From Entamoeba invadens IP1 (lineage: Eukaryota; Evosea; Mastigamoebida; Endamoebidae), in assembly GCF_000330505.1 (NCBI RefSeq), contig NW_004440113.1:458177-522176 (forward strand): 64,000 nt of DNA, written 5' to 3'. The translations under genes and the position numbers were made by a program. Below are positions 42,462-54,104 of this stretch, piece by piece. Position 1 is the stretch's first letter. Each line of letters begins with the position of its first letter. The notes beneath the pieces are model-generated. The model was not told the DNA's origin, searched no databases, and was given only the letters and a program-made list of their open reading frames with translations.

Positions 42462-44939
42462 TTCTTTCTATATTGTATAGTATTATTCTATAGAGGTAAT
42501 AGTATATTTGGTGGACTTGAATGTGGTGGTTGGTAAAAAACAATTACGCCGCAATTTTGAATATTTTGGTTATTTTTGGCTATAAAACGGGAATTTTAAG
42601 GGGTTTTATCGAGGGAAAATGTTTTTTTTTTAATATGTATTAGCAAAAAAATTTCATCTAATATTGTGTTGCGGTATTTTCACGTACAGTAACGGGATTC
42701 AAAATGGTTTCATCTGAAAAATAAATCTCGAAAGTGGTTTTCGCATTTCTCTTTTTTCTTCGCATTTTTTAAGGGAACTCATTACTGGATAATGTACGTC
42801 AAAAAACAGGATAAAAACAAAAAAGTATTTTTTTCTTATTACCCAAAAAAGTCAAAAGGATTGCATAACGAGAGTTTATTATTCTCTTTTTGTACATCAT
42901 AATTAAGGCAAATTGGTTGGAGAACAAAAAAAAGGAAAAATCAAAACATCTACAAATTATTTTTTTTGATGGTATGAAGCATTCTTTTAATTTTTGTATA
43001 AACGTTGAACACCGAAATTATTAATATAAAAAACCTGGAATATGTAATGAACTTAATACAATTTCTTTCGTTTTTGATTTATAATAATAAGTGGTAAACA
43101 AAAAAACAAAAACAGTGCGTTAACAAAATTCATTAATAAAAATAATAAAAGTTTCATCATATATTTAATTATAAAAATAATATACCATTAACTCTCGTTT
43201 TGAATGAACTCTATTATGCCATAAAAAATGTCGTTTTGTATTTTTTTAATATATTTTCCCATATTTAGGCTTCTTTTGTGATTAGTAATTTAATTGTTTT
43301 TTTTAACATTTACATTTTTTCAACAAATTGGTAAAACAAACAATTGTTTTTCTTTATTTATGTGAAACTATACGTGGCAAAAAACCTAATTTTTTTCTAT
43401 AATCATTAGGTCTTTCAATTGAGACATAATAATTGTTTATTTTATATAATTTTTTAAAGAAACATTTTAATAGATTTTTTATTACATAAAATGATAAATA
43501 TTATTCAAATTGTAATTAAAGATTTATAAACTTAATTTAGTTTTTGGAATTACTAATTAAATTACTTATTTACTATATTATATTAACACAAAAAAATAAT
43601 AATATTTAAATAGTCAAAATGTAAAAATTCAGGTTTTTTAGTATTAATAATTCCTCCCTAATAATATCCAATTAAATTAATTTAAAAGTAATAATGGTCT
43701 TATTGTCAAATTTATTTGTATGTATAAATTTTAAAATTCAAATACATTTTTTAACAAGAACTACCTTCTATATTACTGAAAAGATGTACATCATACTCTA
43801 TTGAAAATACTCAAATAACACTAGATTAAAAGGAGCTTTCTTCTTTATCTAAAAATCTTTGCAAATTTTTTAGCCAGAGAGAGTTTGAATTTGGCAAGAC
43901 GCATTTTCAACGACATTAATAATTTACAGATGTAAAGAAAATAACAATTTAAATGTTATCTATTGATTTTGGCTCTTTTTTCCTCACCAACCGTTTATTC
44001 CATAACAATGTTGTTGGACAAAAGAACTATTTTATTATTATTAAGAATTAAATTATTTTTACAATTTTAGTTTCCATAAAAAATTTGTCTATTATTATTA
44101 TTTATTATTATAATAACAAATTATTCAAACACTTTACATTAAAAGAGCCATTTTTAATCAAAACCAGTTTTTATGGAGAATAATGTGATAAAATTAAAAC
44201 AACAAATGATGTTTTAAATTAAATATCTTTAAAAAACATTTTCAAATCCTCGACGTTTCCCTTTTATATTTATTGAGGATTAGTTTTTTGTCGCAGTCAG
44301 GACTGAATGGAAACTTAAACAACTTTTGCAATAAATCAGTATCCATCGCAAAAATCATTATGCCATCCATTATAATTATGTGAATGGATAATTTGTTTTA
44401 TATATCTTTTATATACAACATTCTTAAACAGTTTGCACCATTTACAACCAATTTTGCTGATAACACAAAGCCAAAACATATTGAAATAGAAAGTATTTGT
44501 TTTAAATAAATTTTTATACTTTCATTTTACATAAAACTTATAACATTTTCATATTTTTGAAAATTACCATCAACAAAGAATAACTTTCTCGAGTACATAT
44601 TTTGTGTCAAGGTTTTTCTTTTTTATACTATGGGTTGTTTATTCTATTCAGTGTCAATTTGATTTTTTTGTCATAATATCTGTAAAAATAAAAGAATGAT
44701 GTTCGCTCCTTTATGATATTGTAATTGCAAAATACTTGGTATTGTTAGTATGCTAAAATTTGGCATAATCAAATTCATAAAAAACCCGTTTACAGTTAAT
44801 GATTTGACTTAATTTGTCTATTTATTCATTTGTCACAAATGACAAACGAATAACATATTTTGCTTTATCGTGCCAAATAATTATTTTATTCAAACAATGA
44901 AATAATAAAAACAAAATGTTACGTATTATTGTAATTATA
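42462..44939. other. 2.5-kb AT-rich gene-free region
   Basis: No intact gene is supported. The right part holds one arm of a 160-bp inverted repeat (44352-44511). The rest is AT-rich sequence without a recognisable ORF, RNA gene or transposon end. Confidence 0.55.
44352..44511. repeat. Left arm of a 160-bp inverted repeat
   Basis: The reverse complement matches 49607-49766 almost base for base; I find one difference (TAA here, CAA there). Read on the minus strand it has a protein-like frame (KQILSISICFGFVLSAKLVV) with one in-frame stop, and outside the repeat the same frame continues as MIFAMDTDLLQKLFKF and on to about 44260. Confidence 0.93.
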
Positions 44940-46974
44940 CAGTACAGAGAATGAGCCACCTGACGTGAATTAATGACCTGATAGTATTTGTGTTATAATA
45001 TTTAAATCATTGTTTTACTATTCATTAAACTGAAAAAACTAAAAATAAACGAAAACTGATAGTATTTTTAATAGTTAAATACAATAAATGTAGTTATTCA
45101 TTCTGAGCAAGAATTCTGAACTTGAAATCGAATTTAAATGAACGCAGGTTTGTCCTCTTTGAGTCGAAAGTACATTTTCATTATCAGTAATTGAATTCAT
45201 GCTGCGATCAGCTGTTATCTGTTGTGATCGTTGTGCTGGAATAACATCCGTTTCAGCTTGTATCACCTGTCTTGGGACAACCCAAGGCAAAGTTTCCATT
45301 TGGATTGTGACCAAGAAGCGATCAACTTCTGGTACAGTGAAGTACTCAATCATTTCTGAAGTAAAAACATTACCGGCTTCATGGAGTAAACGACTTGCCT
45401 CCTTTAACGAAACAAACATTCGCTTCACTCGACCCAAATTAACACCAACAACACCGGACCTTTTGAACGAACTACTATTATCTTTTTCGTCGCCTTTAAT
45501 TCCATTACTTCCAACACTTTCTTTGCGTGATATGTTATTGGCATACCAGTTGGTTCTCTTAATGTATCAGACGTTCTCAACGAATTGTGGAGTCTTCCGT
45601 CTTTATCGCTCAATTCTCGGATCCAATCACTTAAACCTTTCTGGAACTCATCCTCTTGTTCAACCATGCTAGTCGGGATTGAAGGAAGTGACCTTTCCTC
45701 AATTGTTGTTGAACCTCTTGTATTCATGGCTTGCTTGGTAACACCAAAAAGCACAAATCTGGTGGTTGGACAAGATGGCTCGAATGAGGTACGAAGTAAT
45801 GAAAAACGACATTGTGGTGACTTGCAAACTGGGTCATTTCACTACTAATATGACCTGTGAAATTGTCCATTGCTACGACCGCTGTTTCGTTTTCAAAATT
45901 CAACAGTTTTCTTGTTTTTTCAATGTGTGGTATGAGATGGTTAACTAACCACAATTGAAAAATTGTTCCACTGACAAACCCCGTTTTTGTATAATAAAAT
46001 GACCAACCAGGAAAATCCGCTTCAATATCAAAATAATATTTCTTGTTCGGAAGAACAATTGCTGGAGTTACAAAAGAACCATCAAGAGAAATACAAGCTA
46101 TACACGTGCTACGTTTGCATGAGTGAGACACTCCAAGTTTGGGTTCTTCTGAATCCTTAAGTTTTTCGTACTTCCCTTTGGTAACATAAACAAACATGTT
46201 ATGTTTATCCATCCAATCAGAGAAACAGACTTCATCTGCTTTAAAAAAGTGTTGCCGGTGTTCCATTTAACAATTTCAATGATTTGTAATTGTCGTAAAT
46301 ATGGATGAAATCAAGTTGTACTCGTTTCAATTCATCCGGCACTGCTTTGATTTTCACACAATCGTGAAAATGTTCCACGTGTCTTCTTAAACCACTATGT
46401 GATATTTCGAAGAAAGGATCATTTTTTTCACAGACATTTATTATAAGCGAATTAGTTAATGCAATTTTCTTTTTTGAACGTGATAGTATGAGTTTTTTAA
46501 ATATATTCATCCATTCTTTTGGTTATTTTACGAAAATGCCAATCTGGATCAACAGTTTTGGGTTTTTTAAATGATCAGAAAGTGTTTGAGGAGTGATGCT
46601 GAATAATCTACTCATGATTGTTAAAGAAAAATCAGTATTATTTGAAAGTAATTCGATTTGCCCTGTCATTGTTAAAGACTCCAATAAAGATTGTTTTAAT
46701 GATTCCGATTTTTTATTGTTTCAAGTAGTTTGTTAACTTTTTCCCTTTCCATTGGAGTGTTAATACGCGGAGCCAAAGCGTTTCTTCTGATTTCTTGAAG
46801 ACTTAAAGCTTTTCTTTTTTCGGTCATTTTTTTCGACATTTTGTTATTAACAGTTTTTGTTATTTAATTTTTTTGTTCTTAAAATAAAAAACAAATTTAA
46901 AATAAAACTATATAAAAAACCATAAGGTGGCTCATTCACGTCAGGTAGTTAATTCTTCATACTATACTTGCGGT
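44940..46974 (-). mobile_element. pogo-like (Tc1/mariner superfamily) DNA transposon, 2035 bp, inactive
   Basis: Both ends abut a TA dinucleotide (44938-44939 and 46975-46976), the target duplication of this superfamily. The ends form imperfect inverted repeats of about 39 bp, starting CAGTACAGAGAATGAG on the left and TAGTATGAAGAATTAA on the right, sharing CCTGACGTGAAT in the middle; about 28 of 39 positions agree. Inside lies a broken DDE transposase on the minus strand. The ends resemble those of the element at 50235-51342. Confidence 0.85.
45075..46839 (-). pseudogene. Broken pogo-type DDE transposase
   Basis: From MSKKMTEKRK at 46839 the transposase can be followed in several frames to 45075: an N-terminal helix-turn-helix-like part, KKLILSRSKKKIALTNSL, a block with FKADEVCF (first acidic residue), VVAMDNFTGH (second) and HSSHLVQPPDLCF (third), then a C-terminal tail ending SSSEFLLRMNNY. 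The third block is the typical pogo/Tigger HxSHxxQPxD signature. At least four frame changes separate the pieces (near 46706, 46540, 46245 and 45430-45750), so it is dead. The tail matches the one in the element at 50235-51342. Confidence 0.85.
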
Positions 46975-47025
46975 ATTATTTGTGTAGGATATATTTCTAT
47001 AAATATCACTTAAAAATGAATTAAA

Positions 47026-48033
47026 TTATTTGCTCAAAGGAAGCAGCGGACCTCTGTCTGTCCATGGAGAAACAAAATTTGCCTGATAAATAACGACCCG
47101 AGCAACATCAAACGTTTCTTCATCAAGTTTAAGTTTACTATCAGATTCATAACGAAACCTACAGCTATTTTTGTCACAACTGACAGCTTGATTATGTCCG
47201 ATTCGGAAGGAGTACTCATCAAACTGAACAAAGTACATTTCCCTATCGTGGGATGCATAATAATTTAAGCGACCTTTAATATGGAGGATAAATTTAATTC
47301 CAGTGTATATCCCATATTTATCCCTTAACCGCACCCTTTCGCAATGATCATATTCATCGATTGGTGTATATGATAAAGCCGCTCCGACTTGATTTCCATT
47401 TTTTCCAGTAACGATGAAGACCAAATTTCCTCTGTTTTTGCAAATGTGTTTTATAGAGCGTTGCTTGTTATTCCACCCATCTACTTCCGAGTCAAAAATA
47501 GCCTTCATATGTTCGCACCCAATCCACTTGTAGACAATTTCAGGAACCTTTTGGGTTGTAGTTGGTTGAATTCGAATTTTTTGACTTTCAATTTGAGTTT
47601 TCTTCTTGTTATGTTGTGCGGTGACAAGCGCAAGGCTGTGTTGTTTGCTACTTACAATTTGATTGTATTTTTCCTCTTCCAATTTAAGCATGTTTTCAAC
47701 GAGACTGTTTGTTGTTGTATCAAGCACTTGCTTGTCCTTTTTCAACCCAGAAACTAGTTTTTTAGTCACTTCTGTTATTTCAAAACAAATAGAACTGAGT
47801 GCTTCACCTAACTCAACTAGCTCTTTTCTACGGGTTTCAACTTCGGTAATTTGGTCATAAAGGCCTTCCACTCTTGTGATTGCCTCATCAACGTCTTCAT
47901 TTGTTTTCCGACCAAACAGTTGAATTGTATACTTCTTTACATAACTTGCTTGTTTCTTTTTTATTGAATCAAGCAAAGAGTTTATGTCGCAAGAGAGTTC
48001 TTGAATGTCATTGTTGATATGTGTCGTCTTCAT
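47026..48033 (-). CDS. Coiled-coil TLDc-domain protein
   Basis: 335 aa, single exon. Residues 1-170 are a long predicted coiled coil (DITEVETRRKELVEL-like heptads; EEEKYNQIVSSKQHSL). Residues ~175-335 match the Entamoeba-type TLDc domain: HMKAIFDSEVDGWNNKQ, GNLVFIVTGKNGNQVGAALS, GIKFILHIKGRLNYYAS and a closing VARVVIYQ. TLDc proteins are numerous in Entamoeba; functions there are not established. It lies inside the interval bounded by the 160-bp inverted repeat and between the two transposons. Confidence 0.8.
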   Translation of the reverse strand: MKTTHINNDIQELSCDINSLLDSIKKKQASYVKKYTIQLFGRKTNEDVDEAITRVEGLYDQITEVETRRKELVELGEALSSICFEITEVTKKLVSGLKKDKQVLDTTTNSLVENMLKLEEEKYNQIVSSKQHSLALVTAQHNKKKTQIESQKIRIQPTTTQKVPEIVYKWIGCEHMKAIFDSEVDGWNNKQRSIKHICKNRGNLVFIVTGKNGNQVGAALSYTPIDEYDHCERVRLRDKYGIYTGIKFILHIKGRLNYYASHDREMYFVQFDEYSFRIGHNQAVSCDKNSCRFRYESDSKLKLDEETFDVARVVIYQANFVSPWTDRGPLLPLSK

Positions 48034-48445
48034 TTCGTTGTTATCATTGAAAATTTTTTCTTTTTAAACCATTATCAAATGATGTTTATTTCACAAATGA
48101 TTAATAAATCAGTTTTACTATTTATTAATTATTATATAATATTATAAAAATCATTTACAATTTATTTTTTACAGTAACAATAAAACTATTATTTAATTAT
48201 ATTAATTATTTGTTTATTAAAAATTAACTATAACTAATTATATGTATTTTTATAATTCAATATCAATAATTAATTAAATAATATAAAATAGTTTTACTTT
48301 ATCTATTGAAAGTAAAACGCATTATCAAATTTCTTATGAAAACAATTTCTTTGTAAATTAAAAAAACTTTCCACCATAAAAAAACGATACAATTTAATTT
48401 ATTATTACTAGTAAATATATTATTAAATAACACAAGAAGGTCAAC
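48034..48445. other. AT-rich intergenic region
   Basis: About 0.4 kb; TAATTAAT-rich, no feature supported. Confidence 0.5.
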
Positions 48446-49605
48446 TCAAATAAAAAACTCACAATCGGCGAAACGATATGTATCCAACCTTGATTGGTAA
48501 TACCAATGGACAAAGAAGTGGTTGAAGTTTTTCAAAACAAAATCGATCACAACGTGCCGTTTTGTTTTGTTCAAGCAAGGACATAACTCGTATAAGAATG
48601 AGAACATGACAGTCATCGCTTTGTGTTATTATACTTATAGAATAATAATAATATTATTATTAGTATTTTTTAATATATAATTAATAAATTCATTAATATA
48701 GTATAATTTACCTATTAACTATAATAAAACAAACCATAGTATGAATCAGACAAAACAATAGCATCTAACACTTTAACTATTCGTTGTGTGTCGACGGAGT
48801 CAATGACATACTTCCTCTTGTTCATCAACTTAAAAACGTATTGTATTGAATACACAAAATTTGACAAATTGTCGATAGAATTAGCATTAGTATGGCTCAT
48901 TCTGTCGTCCAATATCTTGTTGAGGGTTGTTGGGTATTCAGTAGTACACAAGAGTGCTTGGACTTCATAGTGCATTTCACTTGAAACTTTTGACGTTTTG
49001 CCATGCGATATCTTTTCAACTAACCCACTTAATGCAGAGAAGCCTGGGATCAAACTGAATTGGTCTGATTTATGATCGAAGTACTTCAACAAGTGAGTGG
49101 TATACTCACAATAGAAGAAATAAGCTAATGGAAGTTTAGCAGAGAAGTGTAATGTCCACTTGTTATCGACGCCATTAATACCTTCGACAAACTTTTGACA
49201 CGTCTTGTTCTGTGAAATACAATACTTTGAGAAAGTGTCCCAAACGGAGATGTAATGGATGTTCCGACAGACTTGAATTGGCTTACCAGAAGCCGCTTCA
49301 AACAAATCCCTAAGCATTGAGGGAATACGCAAACAGACTGACGCCAAAAGTTTACCGACTGCCTCGTATTGACATGTTTCAAGAGCGGGTGCAGTCATCA
49401 CAAATTGGAAGGACGACAGTTTCTTGAACTTGACTTTGTCCTTCATGTTTTTGACTGTTTCAAGAATTTGAGTAGAACTCAGTGCACTTATTAAAAGGAG
49501 TCCAGTTCGAATGAGTGCAGAGAAGTAATTGCAAAACACAGTAGCCATTTCAGGTTTCAAATCTTGAGGGGGAACTCGTCGTAGAGGAATGCTTGATATC
49601 CTGGA
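48446..49605 (-). pseudogene. 5'-truncated helical protein gene, cut at the inverted repeat
   Basis: The minus-strand frame runs from the edge of the repeat (~49600) without a natural start codon at its beginning (reads RISSIPLRRVPPQDLKPEMA). It continues to 48735, where a GTTTGTTTTA donor and an acceptor at 48619 (AAG) join it in phase to 48446-48618, adding AMTVMFSFLYELCPCL and KRHVVIDFVLKNFNHFFVHW before the stop. That the second exon is open and protein-like supports the join. The protein is alpha-helical; I do not recognise the family. Upstream sequence is the repeat, so the 5' part is lost. It could be expressed from ATG 49548. Confidence 0.55.
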
Positions 49606-49606
49606 T

Positions 49607-49766
49607 ATTTATTTAAAACAAATACTTTCTATTTCAATATGTTTTGGCTTTGTGTTATCAGCAAAATTGGTTGTAAATGGTGCAAACTGTTTAAGAATGT
49701 TGTATATAAAAGATATACAAAACAAATTATCCATTCACATAATTATAATGGATGGCATAATGATTT
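49607..49766. repeat. Right arm of the 160-bp inverted repeat
   Basis: Near-identical reverse complement of 44352-44511. Here the frame starting at ATG 49589 is open (MLDILDIYLKQILSISICFG) because the stop of the left copy is CAA. The outer flanks differ: this copy continues TTATTGTTTTTTG, the other TTTGCGATGGATACTG. Confidence 0.93.
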
Positions 49767-49979
49767 ATTGTTTTTTGTTTTACACGATTTTTTGAAACGA
49801 CATTTGAATTACAAGGGTATTTGAGTTTATAAATAAATGTTATTTATTTTGTTTTTCAACAACATCCAAAAATAAAATGAAAGTTGAAAAAAAATGAAAA
49901 TAAATTGAGAATATTTTTTTTTATTTAGCTAAAAAGAAACTAGAAGATAACTATTAAATAATATCAGAGGTTCAAAAAA

Positions 49980-50109
49980 GCAGAGGTTTCCAAAAACACA
50001 ATCCTAATTACCCATGTCACCATTTCATAACCAAAATGATCATTTTCTCTTATAAATTCGTACGTTATAATACCACATTTTCGGCAATAATTATTTTGGA
50101 AACCTCTGC
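49980..50109. mobile_element. 130-bp MITE with perfect 16-bp inverted ends
   Basis: Starts GCAGAGGTTTCCAAAA (49980-49995) and ends with its exact reverse complement TTTTGGAAACCTCTGC (50094-50109). Both sides are flanked by AAAAAA, a possible target duplication. The inside is non-coding. A diverged copy lies at 17226-17346. A partial end-like CAGAGGTTCAAAAAA sits just left at 49966. Confidence 0.85.
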
Positions 50110-50234
50110 AAAAAAGCAAAGTTTTTAAATTTTTTAATTAATTGTTATTAATTAATTTATTATTTTAATAGTCTTTGTGTTTGGAAAAATAATAGAGTTA
50201 ATCTTTTAATAAAATTAAATTAAAAATATAATTA

Positions 50235-51342
50235 CAGTAGGGGGAGTGAGGGGCTTGACCTATTGTTTTATTATCCTTTTTTACTATACAGAGTTTTCCC
50301 GGTTCTATTTATAAAATAACAAAAACTATAAATAATTTATAATAAAATGTCAAAGAAAAAGATTCTTAGATTATCAAAATGAAATTAAAAGTTTTTTTGA
50401 AAAGAAAAGGTTAACAACCTTCTATGTTATGAAGAAAATTGAACGGCTAATTTTCATTGTTTGAAATAACCAAGAATTAATTCACAAAGCTTCAATTATT
50501 TATGTTTCTACAACAACACAAATACAACTTCTTTCTACAAAGGATTTCCTTTAGCAATAATAGACAAGTTGTTCCTCACACAAGCCAATTTGTCTCATCA
50601 TTTGGCTTGTGTATTTGGAGTTGTTTAAAAACCAACTTACTGAATACTCTGACAATTAAAGATCAATTGACGCCAATTTTACAGTAACTGAAGACAGCGA
50701 GGTTCAAATTGAATTGATTTTTGGATGAGAAAACATAGTGATAGTGATGGCAGATCACGACAGGTTCTAAGAGAACAAGGGGAGCCGAAAGAGCATATTT
50801 ATGTTTCCATTGATCGTCATACCAAAAAAGTATTGGGAGCATTAGAGAGCCAAGCAAAAAACATCATTGCTGCATCATATAACCGTTCTTGTGTTGTTGG
50901 AGTCAATACTGTAAAGATCAAGAGAATGTTCATTTTATCGAAGAGGCTTCCAGGTTGTTCCAAGAAGACAACAGTGTTTATACCAGAGAACACTTGGAAT
51001 TGTTTGTTCTTTCGCCTATACCAATATATTTGGTCAAATCCGAAGAGGAAAGGTTGCCTTCCAATATCCAAGAGCTGAACCAACAACAAGAGCCATATCA
51101 AATAAGAAGACTGACGCCTACGGATGACTTTATTGAGAAACAACTAACAAACACTAAAGTCGTTTTTAATATAATTTCAAGTTCTGACTTTATGCTAAGG
51201 ATGAACCAATACTGTTATGGTTTATAAACTATAACTTATAAGTCAAGGTTGTGTTTTTTAATAGAACATTAAAAATAGTTTTTATTTAAATATAGTAAAT
51301 AAACCATTAAAAGTATTGGTCAAGCCCCTCATTCCCCTACTG
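50235..51342 (+). mobile_element. Internally deleted pogo-like element, 1108 bp
   Basis: Flanked by TA on both sides (50233-50234 and 51343-51344). Inverted ends of 25-26 bp: left CAGTAGGGGGAGTGAGGGGC and right (reverse complement) CAGTAGGGGAATGAGGGGCT, both continuing TTGACC, with one gap and one mismatch. The ends share CAGTA and GAATGAG-like cores with the element at 44940-46974. The coding remnant inside lacks most of the catalytic core. Confidence 0.9.
50347..51227 (+). pseudogene. Remnant of the same pogo-type transposase
   Basis: Begins MSKKKILRLSK at 50347 (compare MSKKMTEKRK in the other element), then broken frames, then VPHTSQFVSSFGLCIW near 50572 (position of the third catalytic Asp region), HTKKVLGALESQAKNIIAA and VGVNTVKIKRMF, and, after a frame change, EEASRLFQEDNSVYTREHLE to the end SSSDFMLRMNQYCYGL. 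The order matches the minus-strand transposase, but the region between the start and the third motif is missing, so it is a deletion derivative. Confidence 0.8.
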
Positions 51343-51954
51343 TATAAAAAATCTCCAACATTTTCATTTTTATTTTTAAGTATGGTTGACAAAAAAATTA
51401 TTTAATTATTTTTTTAACATAATTTTTACTATAGATAATAGCTTTTATGAATTATTTGTCTAACCAAGTTTCCAAACAATTTTTTTAATAATATTTTGAC
51501 TACAAAACTTTTAATAATTTACCTATTTATGTATCTACTAATTGAATTATATAATTATAATTATTATAATGTAATTAAAACTATTATTACACATTGATAT
51601 TAATTTTTTATTTGTAAAACCAAACAAATATTTTTTTTAATTTTTTCCCAATTTAACAAAATGTTTTGGACTCTTATAATTATTTTTTCTGCATGAAGTT
51701 TAACAAAGTTTGCTCTTTTGTTGTTTATTTTTCAAGAAAAGATACGCAATTATTTCTGTAAGCAACCAAATTTTAATAAAAATATCTTGAAATTTAACAA
51801 GTTGACTAAAATGCATTTTAAATCGAAAAAAAAATATCAAACTGTCACTCATATTATTTTTTCCGCCCCAACTGTTTCTAAAATCAGCTATGGTTGTTTC
51901 AACTATAATTTATTATAAATTTACTATTCAATTTACTTAATAAAACAACATGCA
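51343..51954. other. AT-rich spacer
   Basis: About 0.6 kb between the transposon and the sulfatase gene. A 66-aa open frame at 51718 exists but its composition is that of the spacer; I do not call it. Confidence 0.5.
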
Positions 51955-53902
51955 ATGAATGGAAACTCTGATAACCACAATATGGCAACAGAGTACACAA
52001 AGGAAGTGAACAAAGCTTGTTGTAGTAATGCTTTTTTATCACAAGAAAGTGATTACAAAGACACATTTGTTGGATTCTACGCTGACATTCACGGTAATAA
52101 AAACACGAAGACCCAAGACGAGCTTTACAACGACTTTAAGACCATGTCAGAGATTAACGAGAGTTGTCCAGAGACAGTGAACCCGAGTTACTATCGATCT
52201 ACGTTTTTTGATAAACTCCAAGGAGTCTTTGAGATCATTCCGAATGAAATATATCAAGTCAGAATACGGTCAATGGACTTTGCGAATATGACTGTTGTTA
52301 GAGGGAAGACGGGGTGGATCATAATCGACTGTATGTCGACTAACAAAGCATCTAAATTTGCTTTTGAGCTTATTAAAAAGACAGTTGAAGATGTTGATGT
52401 GTCGGCCATTATAATCACTCATTCCCACGGCGACCATTATTTGGGATATGGAGGGGTTGGGACTTTAGTGACTCCTTTATACCTCCCAGCTTTATTTAAA
52501 GAGATGTGTTTCGATGAGACAATTATAGCTGGTGACGCAATGACACGAAGGTCTGATTATATGTATGGCTGTTACATTAATGGCATCACACATCTAGTTA
52601 CTGAACATGAGAGCTCACAGACTGAAAAACGGACTAGCTTTCCTATTTCTAAAAACACTACTTTCATTAAGGAATGGTGTACTTTGGAAATAGATGGAGT
52701 CAATATAGAATTCTTGCCAACTCCAGGCGCAGAGGCACCTTCTGATATGGTTCAATATATTCCAAAATACCACGTATTGAGTACTGCAGATAATGCGATG
52801 CATTTCCAACACAATCTTGGTTTGTTTATAATTATATTATTATATTATATTATTATATTATATATAGAACCATAACTTACTAAAAAGGAAGTTTAAGAGG
52901 AACTAAAGTGAGAAGTGGAAAAACTTGGAGCGGGTATTTAGACGAAATACTTGTTCGATATGGTGATGATGTCCAATACCAATTTGGTGGACATGATTGG
53001 CATCTTGTGGGGAAAGAAAAGATCACAACATTTTTGAAGACCAAACGGGACTTATACAAATACATCCACGACCAAACGTTACGCTTTGCGAACAAGGGAT
53101 ACAACTCAACTGAAATTGCTGAATTCCTCAAACTGCCAAAAAGCCTTGAGAGACTCAATGTTGTCGTGGATTGTATGGAAGCTTAATCCATAACATCAAA
53201 TCTCAATTCCAATTGTATCTTGGGTGGTATGATAACAACCCCGCACACTTAAATGAACTCCCTGATGTCGAATTAGCAAAGAAATACGTCGCTGGCTTTG
53301 GTGGTCCCGAAAAGACACTTCAACTTGGGCAAACTGCTTATACAAATGGAGAGTATAGGTGGGCTGCAACTGTTTTGAATCATCTTGTCTTCTCCGACAA
53401 AACAAATACAGAGGCTAGACTACTTCTTGCAAAGACGTACGACCAATTAGCTTATCAATCCGAGTGCGGCTCTTGGAGTAACAATTACTCGACTGCCGCC
53501 TTCGAATTAAGAAATTTGAACGTGAAGAAACCCCTTAGTCGAGCTGCAGCATTCCATGACCTTCCACTCTTCGCTTTTGCAGATATGATGTCCGTCTGTA
53601 TCAATCCAAAGAAAATCGTTGAACCGGAAATGAGCTTCAAAATCACTTACACGGACACTAAAGAACAAATAGTGCTCATAGTGTCGAATGGCGTTGTTCA
53701 CTTAAGAAGGTCTGGAGAGGTCGATTGTGAAATAACTGGCAAGAAGAATGACGTCTGTGACGTTTTTGAAAAAAGAGTCGCACTCGATGTCGCAAAGGAA
53801 AAAGGAATTCTTGTTGTCACACAAGTCGACAACGCCAAAACGTTTATTGACGCTCTCGACATCAACACTACATACTTCTCTTTCATTGAGCCTCGTGATT
53901 AA
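51955..53902 (+). CDS. Alkyl sulfatase (SDS-hydrolase type), with a frameshift
   Basis: Metallo-beta-lactamase-fold enzyme that would cleave alkyl sulfate esters. Exons 51955-52819 and 52888-53902. Metal motif THSHGDHYLGYGG; then NAMHFQHNLGSLRGTKVRSG across the intron (acceptor AAG at 52887), RDLYKYIHDQTLRFANKGY, and LYLGWYDNNPAHLNELP. After residue ~385 an SCP2-like C-terminal domain follows (FKITYTDTKEQIVLIVSNG). Between SLERL and CCRGLYGSLIHN (53150-53170) the frame must step back by one base; one missing base would restore the family's spacing exactly. So it is either recently disrupted or has a sequence error. The family is bacterial and fungal; lateral gain is likely. No secretion signal is seen. 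Confidence 0.85.
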
Positions 53903-54104
53903 TTCACTAACTTTAATATCTTATTCTTAATAGATTTCATGTGAGAATGGTGATACCTAAGATATTTTTTAATACTCAGTTATACCATGTAATACTATAT
54001 TATATCATTCAGATAGTATTATTAATAGTTCAATAGTAGAATACTAATAAAAGAATAAGAAACATAAACCCCAACCCAAAAGTGTTTATAAACGTAGCTT
54101 AGGC

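Noticed and set aside
49589..49795. 68-aa frame over the right arm of the inverted repeat
   Set aside because: The left arm carries the same frame with a stop and both continue differently outside, so it is more likely a repeat-borne fragment than a gene.
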